Shown here: positions 51,358 through 60,073 of the stretch, piece by piece
Numbering within the stretch: position 1 is the first letter of the stretch
Layout of the letters: each line of letters starts with the position of its first letter
NCBI GenBank assembly: GCA_020060215.1
Contig: JAGVAP010000092.1
Span: 1-62,144, forward strand
DNA from: Deltaproteobacteria bacterium
GTDB taxonomy: Bacteria > Desulfobacterota > DSM-4660 > Desulfatiglandales > HGW-15
Reading direction: 5' to 3'
DNA length: 62,144 nucleotides
The notes under the pieces: model-generated
What the model was told of the DNA's origin: nothing
Databases searched by the model: none
What the model saw: the letters and a program-made list of their open reading frames with translations, nothing else
Position numbers and translations under genes: made by a program

Positions 51358-52581
51358 ATGGCGAAAGAGGGGATCAGCAGGAGGAGATTCATAGCCGCCG
51401 GGGCGGCCGGGATGGCGGCCCTCGGCATGGGACGGCTGGCCGGAAAGGCGGAAGCCGGGGTGGAGAGCAAGAAACCGGAGATCATTACCCGGACCCTCGG
51501 CAGGACGGGTCTCCAGATCCCGGTCGTGAGCTTCGGGGTCATGAACTCCGACAGCCCGGATCTGATCCGTAAGGCCATTGACCTGGGTATCAGGCACCTG
51601 GACACGGCCCACCTGTACCTCCGCGGAAACAGCGAAACCGTGATTGGGTTGATCCTGGAGGAACGAAATTGCCGGGACAGAATGATCATCGGGACAAAGA
51701 TGTACTTCGATCGCAAGGACCAGGAGTTTCTGCCCGAGGGCGGAGGACGAGGGTTTCCCGCGACAGAGCTCCGCTTTAACGAGCAGCTCGCCTTGAGCCT
51801 GAAGCGGCTGCGCACGGACTACGTGGACATCCTCTACCTTCACAGCTGCGTGGGCGCGCGGATGGCCGCCGATGAGTCCATGATGAAGTTTTTTTCAAAG
51901 GCAAAGGCATCGGGCAAGGCCCGTTTCATCGGAATCACCACCCATGCCCAGGAGCCTGAGACCATCCGTGCCGCAGCGGATGCCGGGGTCTGGGATGTCA
52001 TCCTCACCTCCTACAATTTCATGCAGAAGCACAGGGAAGAGGTCGGAAAGGCCATCCGGTATGCAGCGGAAAAGGGGGTCGGGATCGTCTCCATGAAGAC
52101 ACAGGGGGGCGTCCAACTGAACCGGGAGAGCCCGGCACAGGTCAATCATGGCGCAGCGCTGAAGTGGGCGCTCAAGGACAGGAACGTCTGCACCGCCATC
52201 CCGGGGATAACCGCGTTCGACCAGATGGACCTGGACTTTGCGGTCATGAAGGACCTCGCCCTCTCCAGGGAGGAGGAAGAGGACCTCAGAAGGACCGCCT
52301 CGGCCCCGGGACCGTTGTACTGCCAGCAGTGCGACTCCTGTCGTGGTTCCTGCGTGTGGAATGTCCAGGTTCCCACCCTGATGAGGGCCTACATGTACGC
52401 CGCGGCCTACCACAACCTGGTCCAGGCCGAGATGGCCTTGGCCGAAATCCCGGAGGGGCGCGGCCTGGAGCGGTGCCATGACTGTGAGCGCTGCTCCGCA
52501 GCCTGTCGTTTCGGCATCCCCATCTCCGATCGCATCCGGTCCCTTGCGGCCATGGGATTTGCCGGGAGAAGGAGCGCATAA
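51358..52581 (+). CDS. Tat-exported aldo/keto reductase with C-terminal ferredoxin-like motifs
   Basis: 407 residues. The twin-arginine signal SRRRFIAAGAAGMAA is followed by an aldo/keto reductase barrel (about 45-300) with the catalytic set in LDTAHLY, GTKMY and LYLHSC. The C-terminal 75 residues carry CQQCDSCRGSC and CHDCERCSAACRFGIP, enough for one or two 4Fe-4S clusters. Cluster-bearing AKRs of this type occur in anaerobes; folding in the cytoplasm before export is consistent with bound cofactors. The substrate is unknown. The next gene begins one base after the stop. Confidence 0.88.
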   Translation: MAKEGISRRRFIAAGAAGMAALGMGRLAGKAEAGVESKKPEIITRTLGRTGLQIPVVSFGVMNSDSPDLIRKAIDLGIRHLDTAHLYLRGNSETVIGLILEERNCRDRMIIGTKMYFDRKDQEFLPEGGGRGFPATELRFNEQLALSLKRLRTDYVDILYLHSCVGARMAADESMMKFFSKAKASGKARFIGITTHAQEPETIRAAADAGVWDVILTSYNFMQKHREEVGKAIRYAAEKGVGIVSMKTQGGVQLNRESPAQVNHGAALKWALKDRNVCTAIPGITAFDQMDLDFAVMKDLALSREEEEDLRRTASAPGPLYCQQCDSCRGSCVWNVQVPTLMRAYMYAAAYHNLVQAEMALAEIPEGRGLERCHDCERCSAACRFGIPISDRIRSLAAMGFAGRRSA

Positions 52582-53517
52582 GTGCGGCCCTCATCTCTTC
52601 TGACTGCGCTCTCTGCCCTGCTCTTCCTGGGCCTTGCAGGCCCGGAGCCCGCGCTCCGTTCAGCGGAGCCCGGCCCTGAGGAAAAGGAGATCCTCCTCCA
52701 CCTTCTCCCGAAGAAGACGGAGATCCCGGAGCTGAAGGGCAGCTCCGTGCCTGAGTTCTACCAGCCGCAGAACCTCTTCGACTATATGAACGGCCAGGCG
52801 GATGCCTATCTCGACTATGGTTTCAAACTCCTGATCACGAGGGAATACACCACTGCCACGAGGGAGATCGTGACCCTGGAGATATACCGGATGGAGGGCC
52901 CCCACCACGCATTCGGCATCTTTGCCGCAGAGCGGACCCCTGAGGACAAGGCCGTGAGCATTGGCGTGGAGGGCTTCCTGGGTGCAAATATCCTCGCCTT
53001 CTGGAAGGGCCCCTACTACTGCAGGCTCCTCTTCCACCGGATGTCGCCGGATCTGGACCCCCTTGTTCGAAGGGCGGCGAGTCACATCTCCGATAAGATC
53101 GCGGGGTCCTATTCCGTGCCCGAGATGTTCTCTTTCTTTCCTTCGCAGTTCCGTGTGCAGGGAAGCGAACGATACATCCCCAGGAATTTTCTGGGGCAGC
53201 AGTACCTCAAAAACGGATACCGCGCCGACTTCGTCACAGGCGGCAGAACTTATCAGGTCTTTCTTCTCCAGGCAGGCTCCGAAAGGGAGGCCCTGGAGTC
53301 GTATCGGAGGCTTCAGGAGTTCTACCGTGCCGAAAACGAGACCCTGTCTCCCATGAAAAAAGAGCGTCCTGCAATGGTCCGGGTTCGAGGTGAACGGGAC
53401 AAATTCCTTTTTCAGTACGGACCGTTCCTGGGCGGGGTCCTGGATGAAGAGGACCCCAAGGCAGCGGAACAGGCCATCCATGACATGGTGGAGAAGCTCA
53501 AGGCAACGGGTTTTTGA
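52582..53517 (+). CDS. DUF6599-type exported protein
   Basis: 311 residues from GTG 52582, directly after the AKR stop. A signal peptide (about 1-27) is followed by a soluble domain with YQPQNLFDYMNGQADAYLDY and MEGPHHAFGIFAAERTPED, features of a family commonly found beside Tat-exported AKR genes in Desulfobacterota. The function is unknown; the tight coupling suggests a periplasmic partner of the AKR. Confidence 0.75.
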   Translation: MRPSSLLTALSALLFLGLAGPEPALRSAEPGPEEKEILLHLLPKKTEIPELKGSSVPEFYQPQNLFDYMNGQADAYLDYGFKLLITREYTTATREIVTLEIYRMEGPHHAFGIFAAERTPEDKAVSIGVEGFLGANILAFWKGPYYCRLLFHRMSPDLDPLVRRAASHISDKIAGSYSVPEMFSFFPSQFRVQGSERYIPRNFLGQQYLKNGYRADFVTGGRTYQVFLLQAGSEREALESYRRLQEFYRAENETLSPMKKERPAMVRVRGERDKFLFQYGPFLGGVLDEEDPKAAEQAIHDMVEKLKATGF

Positions 53518-53541
53518 GGGGGTGATTTGGGGGCTATTTCC

Positions 53542-53724
53542 ATGGAAGAAGATCACAAGAAATCGGGCGACCGCAGACGTCTCAGTGTGTACGATCCGGA
53601 ACATCCTCCCTTCGAGCCGCAATACCTCTGCATCTATTTGGGAGAGCTGGAGGACCTGGAGGATGGGGGTTCCGATAAAGATGACGTCCGCCAGGTGGCG
53701 GACGCCTTTCCGGAGCGTGATTGA
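53542..53724 (+). CDS. Small acidic hypothetical protein
   Basis: 60 residues from ATG 53542. The sequence is acidic, with YDPEHPPFEPQYLCIYLGEL and no known domain. Its stop overlaps the start of the zincin-like gene (TTGA), so it is co-translated with that protein. Confidence 0.55.
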   Translation: MEEDHKKSGDRRRLSVYDPEHPPFEPQYLCIYLGELEDLEDGGSDKDDVRQVADAFPERD

Positions 53725-54095
53725 AGGTCAGCGAAAGAGAATTCGACAAGATCGTGCAAGCCGCCATCCAGCGCGTCCCGGAGGAGATCCGACAGCACCT
53801 GGAGAACATCGTGATATCCGTCCAGAAGCGGCCCTCTCCCGAAATCCTTGAAGAGATGGGGCTTCCTCCCGATGAAGCGCTGCTGGGACTCTATCAGGGC
53901 ACCTCCCGGACCGAGCGCTCCGTTACGGATCCCCCCCTGTTTCCGGATACGATCCTCCTGTTCCAGGAGCCTCTGCAGGAGATCTGTGGAACCGTCGAGG
54001 AGCTGGAGGAAGAGATCGAGATCACGATCGTGCACGAGATTGCCCATGCACTGGGGATGAGCGAGGAGAGGCTCTTCGAGTTGGGGTATGAGTAA
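53721..54095 (+). CDS. Small zincin-like metallopeptidase-family protein (MMP fold)
   Basis: 124 residues from TTG 53721. The C-terminal motif HEIAHALGMSEERLFELGYE contains HExxH and the third ligand region of the minimal zincin fold. Characterised homologues are mainly structural; proteolysis is unproven. It overlaps the small upstream gene by four bases. Confidence 0.82.
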   Translation: MKVSEREFDKIVQAAIQRVPEEIRQHLENIVISVQKRPSPEILEEMGLPPDEALLGLYQGTSRTERSVTDPPLFPDTILLFQEPLQEICGTVEELEEEIEITIVHEIAHALGMSEERLFELGYE

Positions 54096-54133
54096 ACAGC
54101 AGGGAGCAGGCACCCTCCTCCGCCTTACTCTTG

Positions 54134-54163
54134 CTGCTTACTGCCTACTGCTTACTGCCTACT
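54134..54163. repeat. Short tandem repeat
   Basis: CTGCTTACTGCCTA occurs twice in perfect tandem in the 84-base gap before the ACT-domain gene. It has no further function visible. Confidence 0.7.
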
Positions 54164-54179
54164 ATTTCCAGAGGTCGTC

Positions 54180-54734
54180 ATGGATAAGGTAGTCATCTCA
54201 ATACTTGGCCGTGACCGGCCCGGCATCGTGGCGGCGGTCTCGGGCATTCTCCTTCAGATGGGCTGCAATATCGAAGACGTTACGCAGACGAGTCTTCAGG
54301 AGGAGTTTGCCGGCATCTTCATCGCGACCATCCCGGAAACCCTGGCGCCGAGCGGCCTCCTCTCCGCCTTGAAGTCCGGGCTCGCCCCCTTTGGCCTCGA
54401 GGTGCTTGTGAAGAGGCTAGAACGGGGCCCGGCCCATTTGCCCGAGGGAAGTGCAGCGCCCTTTGTGGTCACCACCATGGGACCGGACCGGATGGGCCTT
54501 GTGGCCGGCATCACGGAGGTCATGGCTCGACACGGCGTCAACATCACCAACCTGAAGGCCGTGTTTCGGGGGGGAACGGACCCTTTCCGCAACATCATGA
54601 TCTATCAGGTCGATGTGCCGCAGCAGATCGACCAGGCCGCGTTTCGCCGGGCCCTTCGCGAGAAGGCCCAGGCCCTGGGTCTCGACATCACCATCCAGCA
54701 CCGCCGAATCTTCGAGGCCATGAACAGGATATAG
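54180..54734 (+). CDS. Tandem ACT-domain protein (GcvR-like)
   Basis: 184 residues. Two ACT domains are visible: VVISILGRDRPGIVAAVSGI (from residue 4) and FVVTTMGPDRMGLVAGITEV (from about 94). GcvR-type proteins bind amino acids and modulate regulators. No DNA-binding domain is present. The PFL-family gene starts 13 bases downstream, a pairing conserved in many anaerobes. Confidence 0.88.
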   Translation: MDKVVISILGRDRPGIVAAVSGILLQMGCNIEDVTQTSLQEEFAGIFIATIPETLAPSGLLSALKSGLAPFGLEVLVKRLERGPAHLPEGSAAPFVVTTMGPDRMGLVAGITEVMARHGVNITNLKAVFRGGTDPFRNIMIYQVDVPQQIDQAAFRRALREKAQALGLDITIQHRRIFEAMNRI

Positions 54735-54747
54735 AAGGAGCTTTTGG

Positions 54748-56121
54748 ATGTTAAGCGACCGGGAAGTCCTCGCCACGCTGGAGATGTTGAGAAACGAGCA
54801 CCTGGACGTGCGGACGGTGACTCTGGGCATCAGCCTCATGGACTGCGCCAGCCATGATCTCGAACGGTTCAGGGATCAGGTTCAGAGGAAGATCCGCACC
54901 CTTGCCGGCGGACTCGTGCCGATCTGCAGAGAGGTGGAGGACAAATACGGCATCCCGGTGGTGAACAAGCGGATCGCCGTGAGCCCCGTCTCCCTTGCGG
55001 GCGCACCCTTCTCGTCGGCAGAGCTCGTGAAAGTGGCCCAAACCCTCGATGTGGCTGCCTCGGAGGTATCGGTGGACTTCATCGGCGGTTTCAGCGCGCT
55101 CGTGGAGAAGGGCTTTGCGCGGGGGGACCTGGCATTGATCGAAGCGCTGCCGGAGGCCCTTTCCAGGACCTCCCGCGTGTGCGCATCCGTGAATGTCGCA
55201 TCCACCCGCGCCGGGATCAACATGGATGCAGTGAACCTCATGGGGCGGACGATCAAGTCCGCGGCCGAAATGACCTCTGAGGAGGACGGCCTCGCCTGCG
55301 CAAAGCTCTGCGTGTTCGCAAACATCCCGCAGGACGTCCCGTTCATGGCCGGCGCCTACCTGGGCGCAGGGGAGCCCGAAACGGTGATCAACGTCGGGGT
55401 CAGCGGCCCGGGTGTCGTGAAGAATGCCGTTGAGCGCGCCCGCGCGGCCAATCCCGATCTCACCCTGGGAGAGCTATCCGAGATCATCAAGCGGACCGCC
55501 TTCAAGGTCACGAGTGTGGGAGAGCTGATCGGCAGGGAGGTGGCGGAGAGGCTCAAGGTCCCATTCGGCATCGTCGACCTTTCGCTGGCCCCCACCCCGA
55601 ACGTCGGCGACAGCGTAGGAGAGATCTTCCAGAGCATGGGGTTGATCGGCATCGGGGTCCCCGGGTCGACGGCGCTCCTCGCCCTTCTGAACGACGCGGT
55701 CAAGAAGGGCGGGGCATTTGCGAGCTGCTACGTCGGGGGGTTGAGCGGGGCGTTCATCCCCCTCAGTGAGGACCTCCAGATCTCGGAGGCCGCCCGAAAG
55801 GGCTATCTCTGCCTCGAAAAACTCGAGGCATTGACGAGCGTCTGCTCTGTCGGGCTCGACATGGTTGCCCTCCCGGGGGACACCTCGGCCGGGACCATTG
55901 CCGCCATTATCGCCGACGAGATGGCCATCGGGGTGATGAACCGGAAGACGACCGCGGCCAGGCTGATCCCTGTCCCGGGCAAGAAACCGGGAGACAAGGC
56001 CTTCTTCGGAGGACTCCTGGGCGAGGCGACCATCATCCAGGTTCAGAACAACGGCGGGTCCGAGGACTTTGTCCGGCTGGGCGGCCGTATACCGGCCCCT
56101 GTCCAGAGCCTGGTCAATTAG
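54748..56121 (+). CDS. PFL family protein (UPF0210, DUF711)
   Basis: 457 residues from ATG 54748 after AAGGAG. The sequence matches the UPF0210 family throughout, for example HLDVRTVTLGISLMDCASHD, SVSGPGVV-like NVGVSGPGVVKNAVERA and SVGLDMVALPGDTSAGT. The structure is related to pyruvate formate-lyase in fold, without the glycyl-radical motif. The function is not established; the ACT partner suggests amino-acid-linked metabolism. Confidence 0.92.
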   Translation: MLSDREVLATLEMLRNEHLDVRTVTLGISLMDCASHDLERFRDQVQRKIRTLAGGLVPICREVEDKYGIPVVNKRIAVSPVSLAGAPFSSAELVKVAQTLDVAASEVSVDFIGGFSALVEKGFARGDLALIEALPEALSRTSRVCASVNVASTRAGINMDAVNLMGRTIKSAAEMTSEEDGLACAKLCVFANIPQDVPFMAGAYLGAGEPETVINVGVSGPGVVKNAVERARAANPDLTLGELSEIIKRTAFKVTSVGELIGREVAERLKVPFGIVDLSLAPTPNVGDSVGEIFQSMGLIGIGVPGSTALLALLNDAVKKGGAFASCYVGGLSGAFIPLSEDLQISEAARKGYLCLEKLEALTSVCSVGLDMVALPGDTSAGTIAAIIADEMAIGVMNRKTTAARLIPVPGKKPGDKAFFGGLLGEATIIQVQNNGGSEDFVRLGGRIPAPVQSLVN

Positions 56122-56300
56122 AAGGGCCGCGGTTGGGAAGTTGAGGAAGCCTTTTCTCATCTTCGTTTCCCCTGTCCAGTTCTTCCCGCGCTCCGAGTGG
56201 GAGTGATCAGACGAGAGGGCGGGGACGACAAGATAAGCGCGGGGCTGTAAACCTTTCTTGGCCGGCAGCGTCTAAGAGGTTAAGAAAGGAGGGAGAAAAC

Positions 56301-56624
56301 ATGAAAAAGTTCCTGATCGCCTCTGTGGTCGCTGCGGTTTTGGTCGTGAGCGGAGTCGAGCTCTCCCATGCAGGGGGCCGTGTCGTATATTACAGTCCCG
56401 CACCAGTGGTGGTCTACTCCCCGTATGCCCCGGTCGTGGTACCCGCTCCCCCTCATGGTCGGGTGATCTGGAAAGAGCGCGGTCACTACAAGCGCCATCA
56501 CAAGAGGCACCACCGTGGATACCTGTTGAAGGAAGTACCCTGTTATCATCGCGGCTACCCCGCGCCCTATGTCCCGGGTCCATACTACCAGCCCGGGTTC
56601 TCACTCTCCATCGGCTTGCGGTGA
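56301..56624 (+). CDS. Secreted histidine- and proline-rich small protein
   Basis: 107 residues with an AGGAGG ribosome site. A signal peptide (about 1-24, ending ELSHAGG) precedes a P/V/Y-rich segment (YYSPAPVVVYSPYAPVVVPA) and a basic histidine cluster (HYKRHHKRHHRG). Such proteins are periplasmic or extracellular and may bind metals. It lies just upstream of the ECF sigma gene but has its own leader. No homologous family with known function is recognised. Confidence 0.75.
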   Translation: MKKFLIASVVAAVLVVSGVELSHAGGRVVYYSPAPVVVYSPYAPVVVPAPPHGRVIWKERGHYKRHHKRHHRGYLLKEVPCYHRGYPAPYVPGPYYQPGFSLSIGLR

Positions 56625-56689
56625 GAAAGAAGGGGGCAAGCTCTTGGGTCCGATACCGTTTGGTGTTAAAGTGCGGATGGTGCGATAGC

Positions 56690-56706
56690 CGGGAGCGAAA
56701 CTCCCG
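56690..56706 (+). promoter_or_regulatory. Hairpin in the leader of the ECF sigma operon
   Basis: CGGGAG-CGAAA-CTCCCG forms a six-pair stem, located 63 bases before the sigma gene. No known riboswitch class was recognised around it. Confidence 0.4.
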
Positions 56707-56768
56707 TCTGAACGCCCCTGAGATCTGCCGATCGTGAAGAAAGGCAGTGCAGAGATTGAAAAGGGGTG

Positions 56769-57410
56769 ATGTATTTGGATCTAGGAGCAGGGGCGTTTTC
56801 ATTGCAGGCGGAGCCTGAACATCCGCTGGACGAGATCGAATTGGTCGCGAGGGCAAAAAAAAGGGATCCGGCCGCCGCCGAAGAGCTCGTCCGCCGTTAC
56901 CATGAAAAGGCCTATGCCGTCGCCTATCGGAGATGCTCCGGGGATGCGGAAGAAGCAAAGGACCTTACGCAAGAGGCCTTCTTGAGGGCCTTTCGGCGCA
57001 TTGACCAATTCAAAGGTACCGCCTCTTTTTACACCTGGCTTTACCGCATCGTCGTAAACACCTGCCTGGATGGTGTCCGGCGGCAGAAGAAGCGCTGGTC
57101 CCTCTTCTCCTCATGGAAATCCGAGGAAGGCGAGTCGGAGACCGGCCGCCTGGAGGGGAATGCGGATCCCAGTCCCGAGTCCGATCCTGCGGCCGAGCTG
57201 AGGGGCAGGGAGTTGAGAACCCGAGTTCAGTCGGCCCTTGGCGGCCTTTCAACCGGACAGCGCATGGTCTTTGAGCTCAAGGTATTTGACGAGATGAGCA
57301 TACCCGAAATCGCCAAGGGGCTGAACATCGCAGAGGGAACCGTGAAGAGCCACCTCTTTCGGGCGACCCAGCATGTCCGCAAGGCCTTGAACGAATGGGC
57401 GGAGAGGTAA
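56769..57410 (+). CDS. ECF-type RNA polymerase sigma factor (RpoE family)
   Basis: 213 residues from ATG 56769. Region 2 contains DLTQEAFLRAFRRIDQFKG and FYTWLYRIVVNTCLD (the -10 recognition helix), and region 4 contains SIPEIAKGLNIAEGTVKSHL (helix-turn-helix). A linker of about 40 acidic residues separates the two. It is encoded with an anti-sigma factor 13 bases downstream and a DUF3106 protein, so it probably controls an envelope-stress regulon including its own operon. Confidence 0.92.
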   Translation: MYLDLGAGAFSLQAEPEHPLDEIELVARAKKRDPAAAEELVRRYHEKAYAVAYRRCSGDAEEAKDLTQEAFLRAFRRIDQFKGTASFYTWLYRIVVNTCLDGVRRQKKRWSLFSSWKSEEGESETGRLEGNADPSPESDPAAELRGRELRTRVQSALGGLSTGQRMVFELKVFDEMSIPEIAKGLNIAEGTVKSHLFRATQHVRKALNEWAER

Positions 57411-57423
57411 AAGGAGGTGTCAC

Positions 57424-58002
57424 ATGAACGGCTGCCCGGAGTACAAGGAGATCCTGTCTCTGGACATCCATGGAGAGCTGGATGCGGCGTCCCGTGCCCG
57501 ATGGGAGTCCCATCTCCGGACGTGCGCAGCCTGTAACGAAGAACGTCTTCAACTGACGCGTCTGGTGGAAAGGGTGAAGGAGGCGATGAGCCCTCCTCCG
57601 CTGGTCCGGGAGGAGACGAACCGGCTGCTCAAGGCTGTTCGATCGGGGGTGAACAGGGGTGAGGAGCGAAGGAGCCATGTCTGGCAATGGTTCTCCCGCC
57701 CCTGGAAAGTCGGCCCTGCTTTGGCAACCGCCTGCGTCTTCGCTGCGATGGTCTCCATATGGAGCCTCGGCACCTTTGATTCCCTTTTCACCGGAGAGAA
57801 AAGATCTGAAACGGATTCTTTGAAGAAGGTGAGGCAGGAAGATGCGGAGATCATCAGAAATCTGGATTTCCTGAGGCAGATGGATTCGGTGGAAAAACTG
57901 GTGAACACCCTTGACGAATCCGAGGAAGACCCTTCGTTGCCGGACGGAAACTCCAAGCATCAGGGGCTGATCGGCCATGAGAAAAGAGTTCACTACAGTT
58001 AG
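57424..58002 (+). CDS. Anti-sigma factor with zinc-binding ZAS motif
   Basis: 192 residues. The N-terminus carries the H-x3-C-x2-C motif of ZAS anti-sigma proteins (HLRTCAAC, about residue 31). A single membrane segment (about 95-117, GPALATACVFAAMVSIWSLG) places the C-terminus in the periplasm. It should hold the ECF sigma factor inactive until a signal is sensed. It overlaps the next gene by 26 bases. Confidence 0.88.
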   Translation: MNGCPEYKEILSLDIHGELDAASRARWESHLRTCAACNEERLQLTRLVERVKEAMSPPPLVREETNRLLKAVRSGVNRGEERRSHVWQWFSRPWKVGPALATACVFAAMVSIWSLGTFDSLFTGEKRSETDSLKKVRQEDAEIIRNLDFLRQMDSVEKLVNTLDESEEDPSLPDGNSKHQGLIGHEKRVHYS

Positions 58003-58429
58003 GGCCCGCCCCCTGGGGCGCGGGTGGGGCACGGCTCGATTCCTGTTTTTCGCATGCCTTGCCTTCTTCTCATTCCTCGTGCCGGAACCCTCGTCCGCCC
58101 GCGAAAGGGCCGCCGCCGCCCGGCTCTTGCCGGCCGAAGCCCACGTACCGCGACCCGGCGTCCTTCTCGCCCAGCGCCATCAGAGCGACCGCTTCAGGAA
58201 CCGATACGAACAATGGCAGAAGATGGCCCCCGATGAGAAGGAAACCCTCCGTCGCCGGATGGATCAGTGGAAGCAGATGGCCCCTCAGGATCAGCAGCGA
58301 TACCGGCAACGATTCGACCAGTGGAAAGGTCTTTCTCCGGATGAGCAGCGGCAGATCGACAGGAAGCTGGACCGCTGGAAGGATCTCTCCCCCGCAGAGA
58401 AAGAGGACGTGAGGAAAAAGTTCCGTTGA
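57977..58429 (+). CDS. Secreted DUF3106-repeat protein
   Basis: 150 residues. A membrane-spanning signal (about 22-40) precedes three tandem units of the type YEQWQKMAPDEKETLRRR, DQWKQMAPQDQQRYRQR and DQWKGLSPDEQRQIDRK, typical of DUF3106 proteins. It lies last in the sigma/anti-sigma operon and may act as a periplasmic stress sensor or target. Function is unproven. Confidence 0.82.
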   Translation: MRKEFTTVRARPLGRGWGTARFLFFACLAFFSFLVPEPSSARERAAAARLLPAEAHVPRPGVLLAQRHQSDRFRNRYEQWQKMAPDEKETLRRRMDQWKQMAPQDQQRYRQRFDQWKGLSPDEQRQIDRKLDRWKDLSPAEKEDVRKKFR

Positions 58430-58441
58430 ATTCCGTGACTG

Positions 58442-58591
58442 TAAATGTCAAAACTCAAAATCCCAACATCCAAAAAATCCCGAAGGCCAAATTCCTAAAC
58501 CAAAAGACAAACAATCCTGCTTATGACTTATCTGCCTATTTTACGACCTTCGTCATTTGGGTTTGATTTGTCCTTTGGGCTTTGACATTTA
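58442..58591. repeat. AT-rich element with 11-bp terminal inverted repeats
   Basis: TAAATGTCAAA at 58442-58452 and its exact complement at 58581-58591 bound a 150-base AT-rich stretch between convergent genes. It has no open frame and is MITE-like in size. Confidence 0.6.
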
Positions 58592-58615
58592 AATTTAGAG
58601 GTTGAGGACCTGAGC

Positions 58616-59551
58616 TCATTTCTTCTCCTCTAAAGAAAGCTCGATCAATCGGTCCAGGAGATCCGAAAGACTCAGGCCGGCGGCCTTTGCCGCCAGTGGG
58701 ACAAGGCTCGTGGCGGTCATCCCCGGGATCGTGTTGGTCTCCAGGACATGGATCTCCCCGTGGTGGAGAATCATGTCGGTCCTGCTCCAGACCCGGCACC
58801 TGAGGGCACGATGCGCCACCACGGCGCACGATTGGAGCCGCTCCCTTTCATGATCGGACAGGGGAGCCGGGCATATCTCCTTCGTAGCGCCCGGCGTGTA
58901 CTTCGCTTCATAGTCGAAGAATGGGTGCTTGGGGCTGGGAATGATCTCGACGATCGGGAGCGGCTCGAGTATCACGTTGCCCAGGACGCAACAGGTAAAT
59001 TCCCTCCCCCGGATGAATCTCTCGACCATGACCTCCCGGTCGTGCCTGAAGGCCTCCTCCACCCCCCTTACAAGTTCCTCCGGAGACCGGCAGATGGACA
59101 TCCCGAGGCTGGAGCCCTCCTGCATCGGTTTCACTACAAGCGTGGTGCCAAGGGACGAGAAGATCTCCCCGGACGAAAACGGTTTCCCCCTGACCAGCAC
59201 CACATCTTCTGCAACCCTCAGACCTGCGCTTCGGTAGAGGTCCTTGGCCGTCTTCTTGTGCAGGGCCGCCGCACTCGAAAGCACGCCCGAACCGACGTAG
59301 GGGATGTCCAACAGATGCATGAATCCCTGTATGCAACCGTCCTCTCCGAACTTCCCATGGAGCAGGATAAAGGCCAGATCGATCTTTTCCCGGTCTTGGA
59401 TCAGTTTGATGAGATCGTCCCTTGGGTCATACCTGTACACCTCGTACTTCTTCCTGTCCAGGGAAGCGTAAACGGCCTCCCCGCTCTTCAATGAAATCTC
59501 CCTCTCGCCAGACCGGCCACCGGCTATCAAGGCGATTCTGAGCTTTCCCAT
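58616..59551 (-). CDS. ddl: D-alanine-D-alanine ligase
   Basis: 311 residues. The ATP-grasp layout is seen: N-terminal AGGRSGEREISLKSG, LHGKFGEDGCIQG, the KPMQEGSSLGMSIC segment, and the C-terminal ETNTIPGMTATSLVP with the metal ligands. It joins two D-alanines for peptidoglycan precursors. It is transcribed away from dnaA; the 522-base divergent gap contains the DnaA box described separately and a GC-rich hairpin-prone stretch near 59680-59700. Confidence 0.94.
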   Translation of the reverse strand: MGKLRIALIAGGRSGEREISLKSGEAVYASLDRKKYEVYRYDPRDDLIKLIQDREKIDLAFILLHGKFGEDGCIQGFMHLLDIPYVGSGVLSSAAALHKKTAKDLYRSAGLRVAEDVVLVRGKPFSSGEIFSSLGTTLVVKPMQEGSSLGMSICRSPEELVRGVEEAFRHDREVMVERFIRGREFTCCVLGNVILEPLPIVEIIPSPKHPFFDYEAKYTPGATKEICPAPLSDHERERLQSCAVVAHRALRCRVWSRTDMILHHGEIHVLETNTIPGMTATSLVPLAAKAAGLSLSDLLDRLIELSLEEKK

Positions 59552-59770
59552 AAGACCCTCTCACAAACCATTTCGGGCTACCATATCCCAGCCCCGGATC
59601 ATTGACAACGCATTCACGCCGATTTTTTCTTTCCGCGCTCCATCGGCGAAGAGGCGCGTCCGTCGGGGATTCTCCTCCGGACCGCGGGGGACGCCGCGGA
59701 AAAACCCAGTAGCCGTAAACAAAAAACGTAGAAAAAGGAAGAAATTTGGAGAAATGTGAAGATTGACCCT

Positions 59771-59779
59771 TGTGGATAA
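59771..59779 (-). promoter_or_regulatory. Perfect DnaA box upstream of dnaA
   Basis: TGTGGATAA on the plus strand is TTATCCACA on the minus strand, the consensus DnaA box. It follows an AT-rich stretch (59701-59760). No second perfect box was found in the 59552-60073 gap, so autoregulation is more likely than a full origin. Confidence 0.7.
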
Positions 59780-60073
59780 AATCTTGAACGAAGCGGAGGA
59801 CAAACAAGAAGCCTACGATTTCATGGAAAAAAAGAGCGGTGAAGCTTTCCCTCATCCTGACCGGACCTTACAGTCTCCTACATGTAATCCATCGCACTTC
59901 CGGACACTTATTCTATGTTGAAAAAGAGGAGGAGCCTAAGTCACCTCCGCGCTTCATCAGCTTTGACAGGGTTCGATTCATTCAGGTAGAAGGCACCTGC
60001 AAATTGAGAAGCGACCAACTTTGATCTGCCTGCAACCGGATGACGAGCAACAGAAACTGTGATTGAGGCACCA

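Noticed and set aside
56641..56768. c-di-GMP (GEMM) or other riboswitch before the ECF sigma gene
   Set aside because: A GNRA-like hairpin is present, but conserved GEMM positions could not be matched.
59552..60073. Complete oriC
   Set aside because: Only one perfect DnaA box was found and no cluster of boxes; kept as a DnaA-box feature only.
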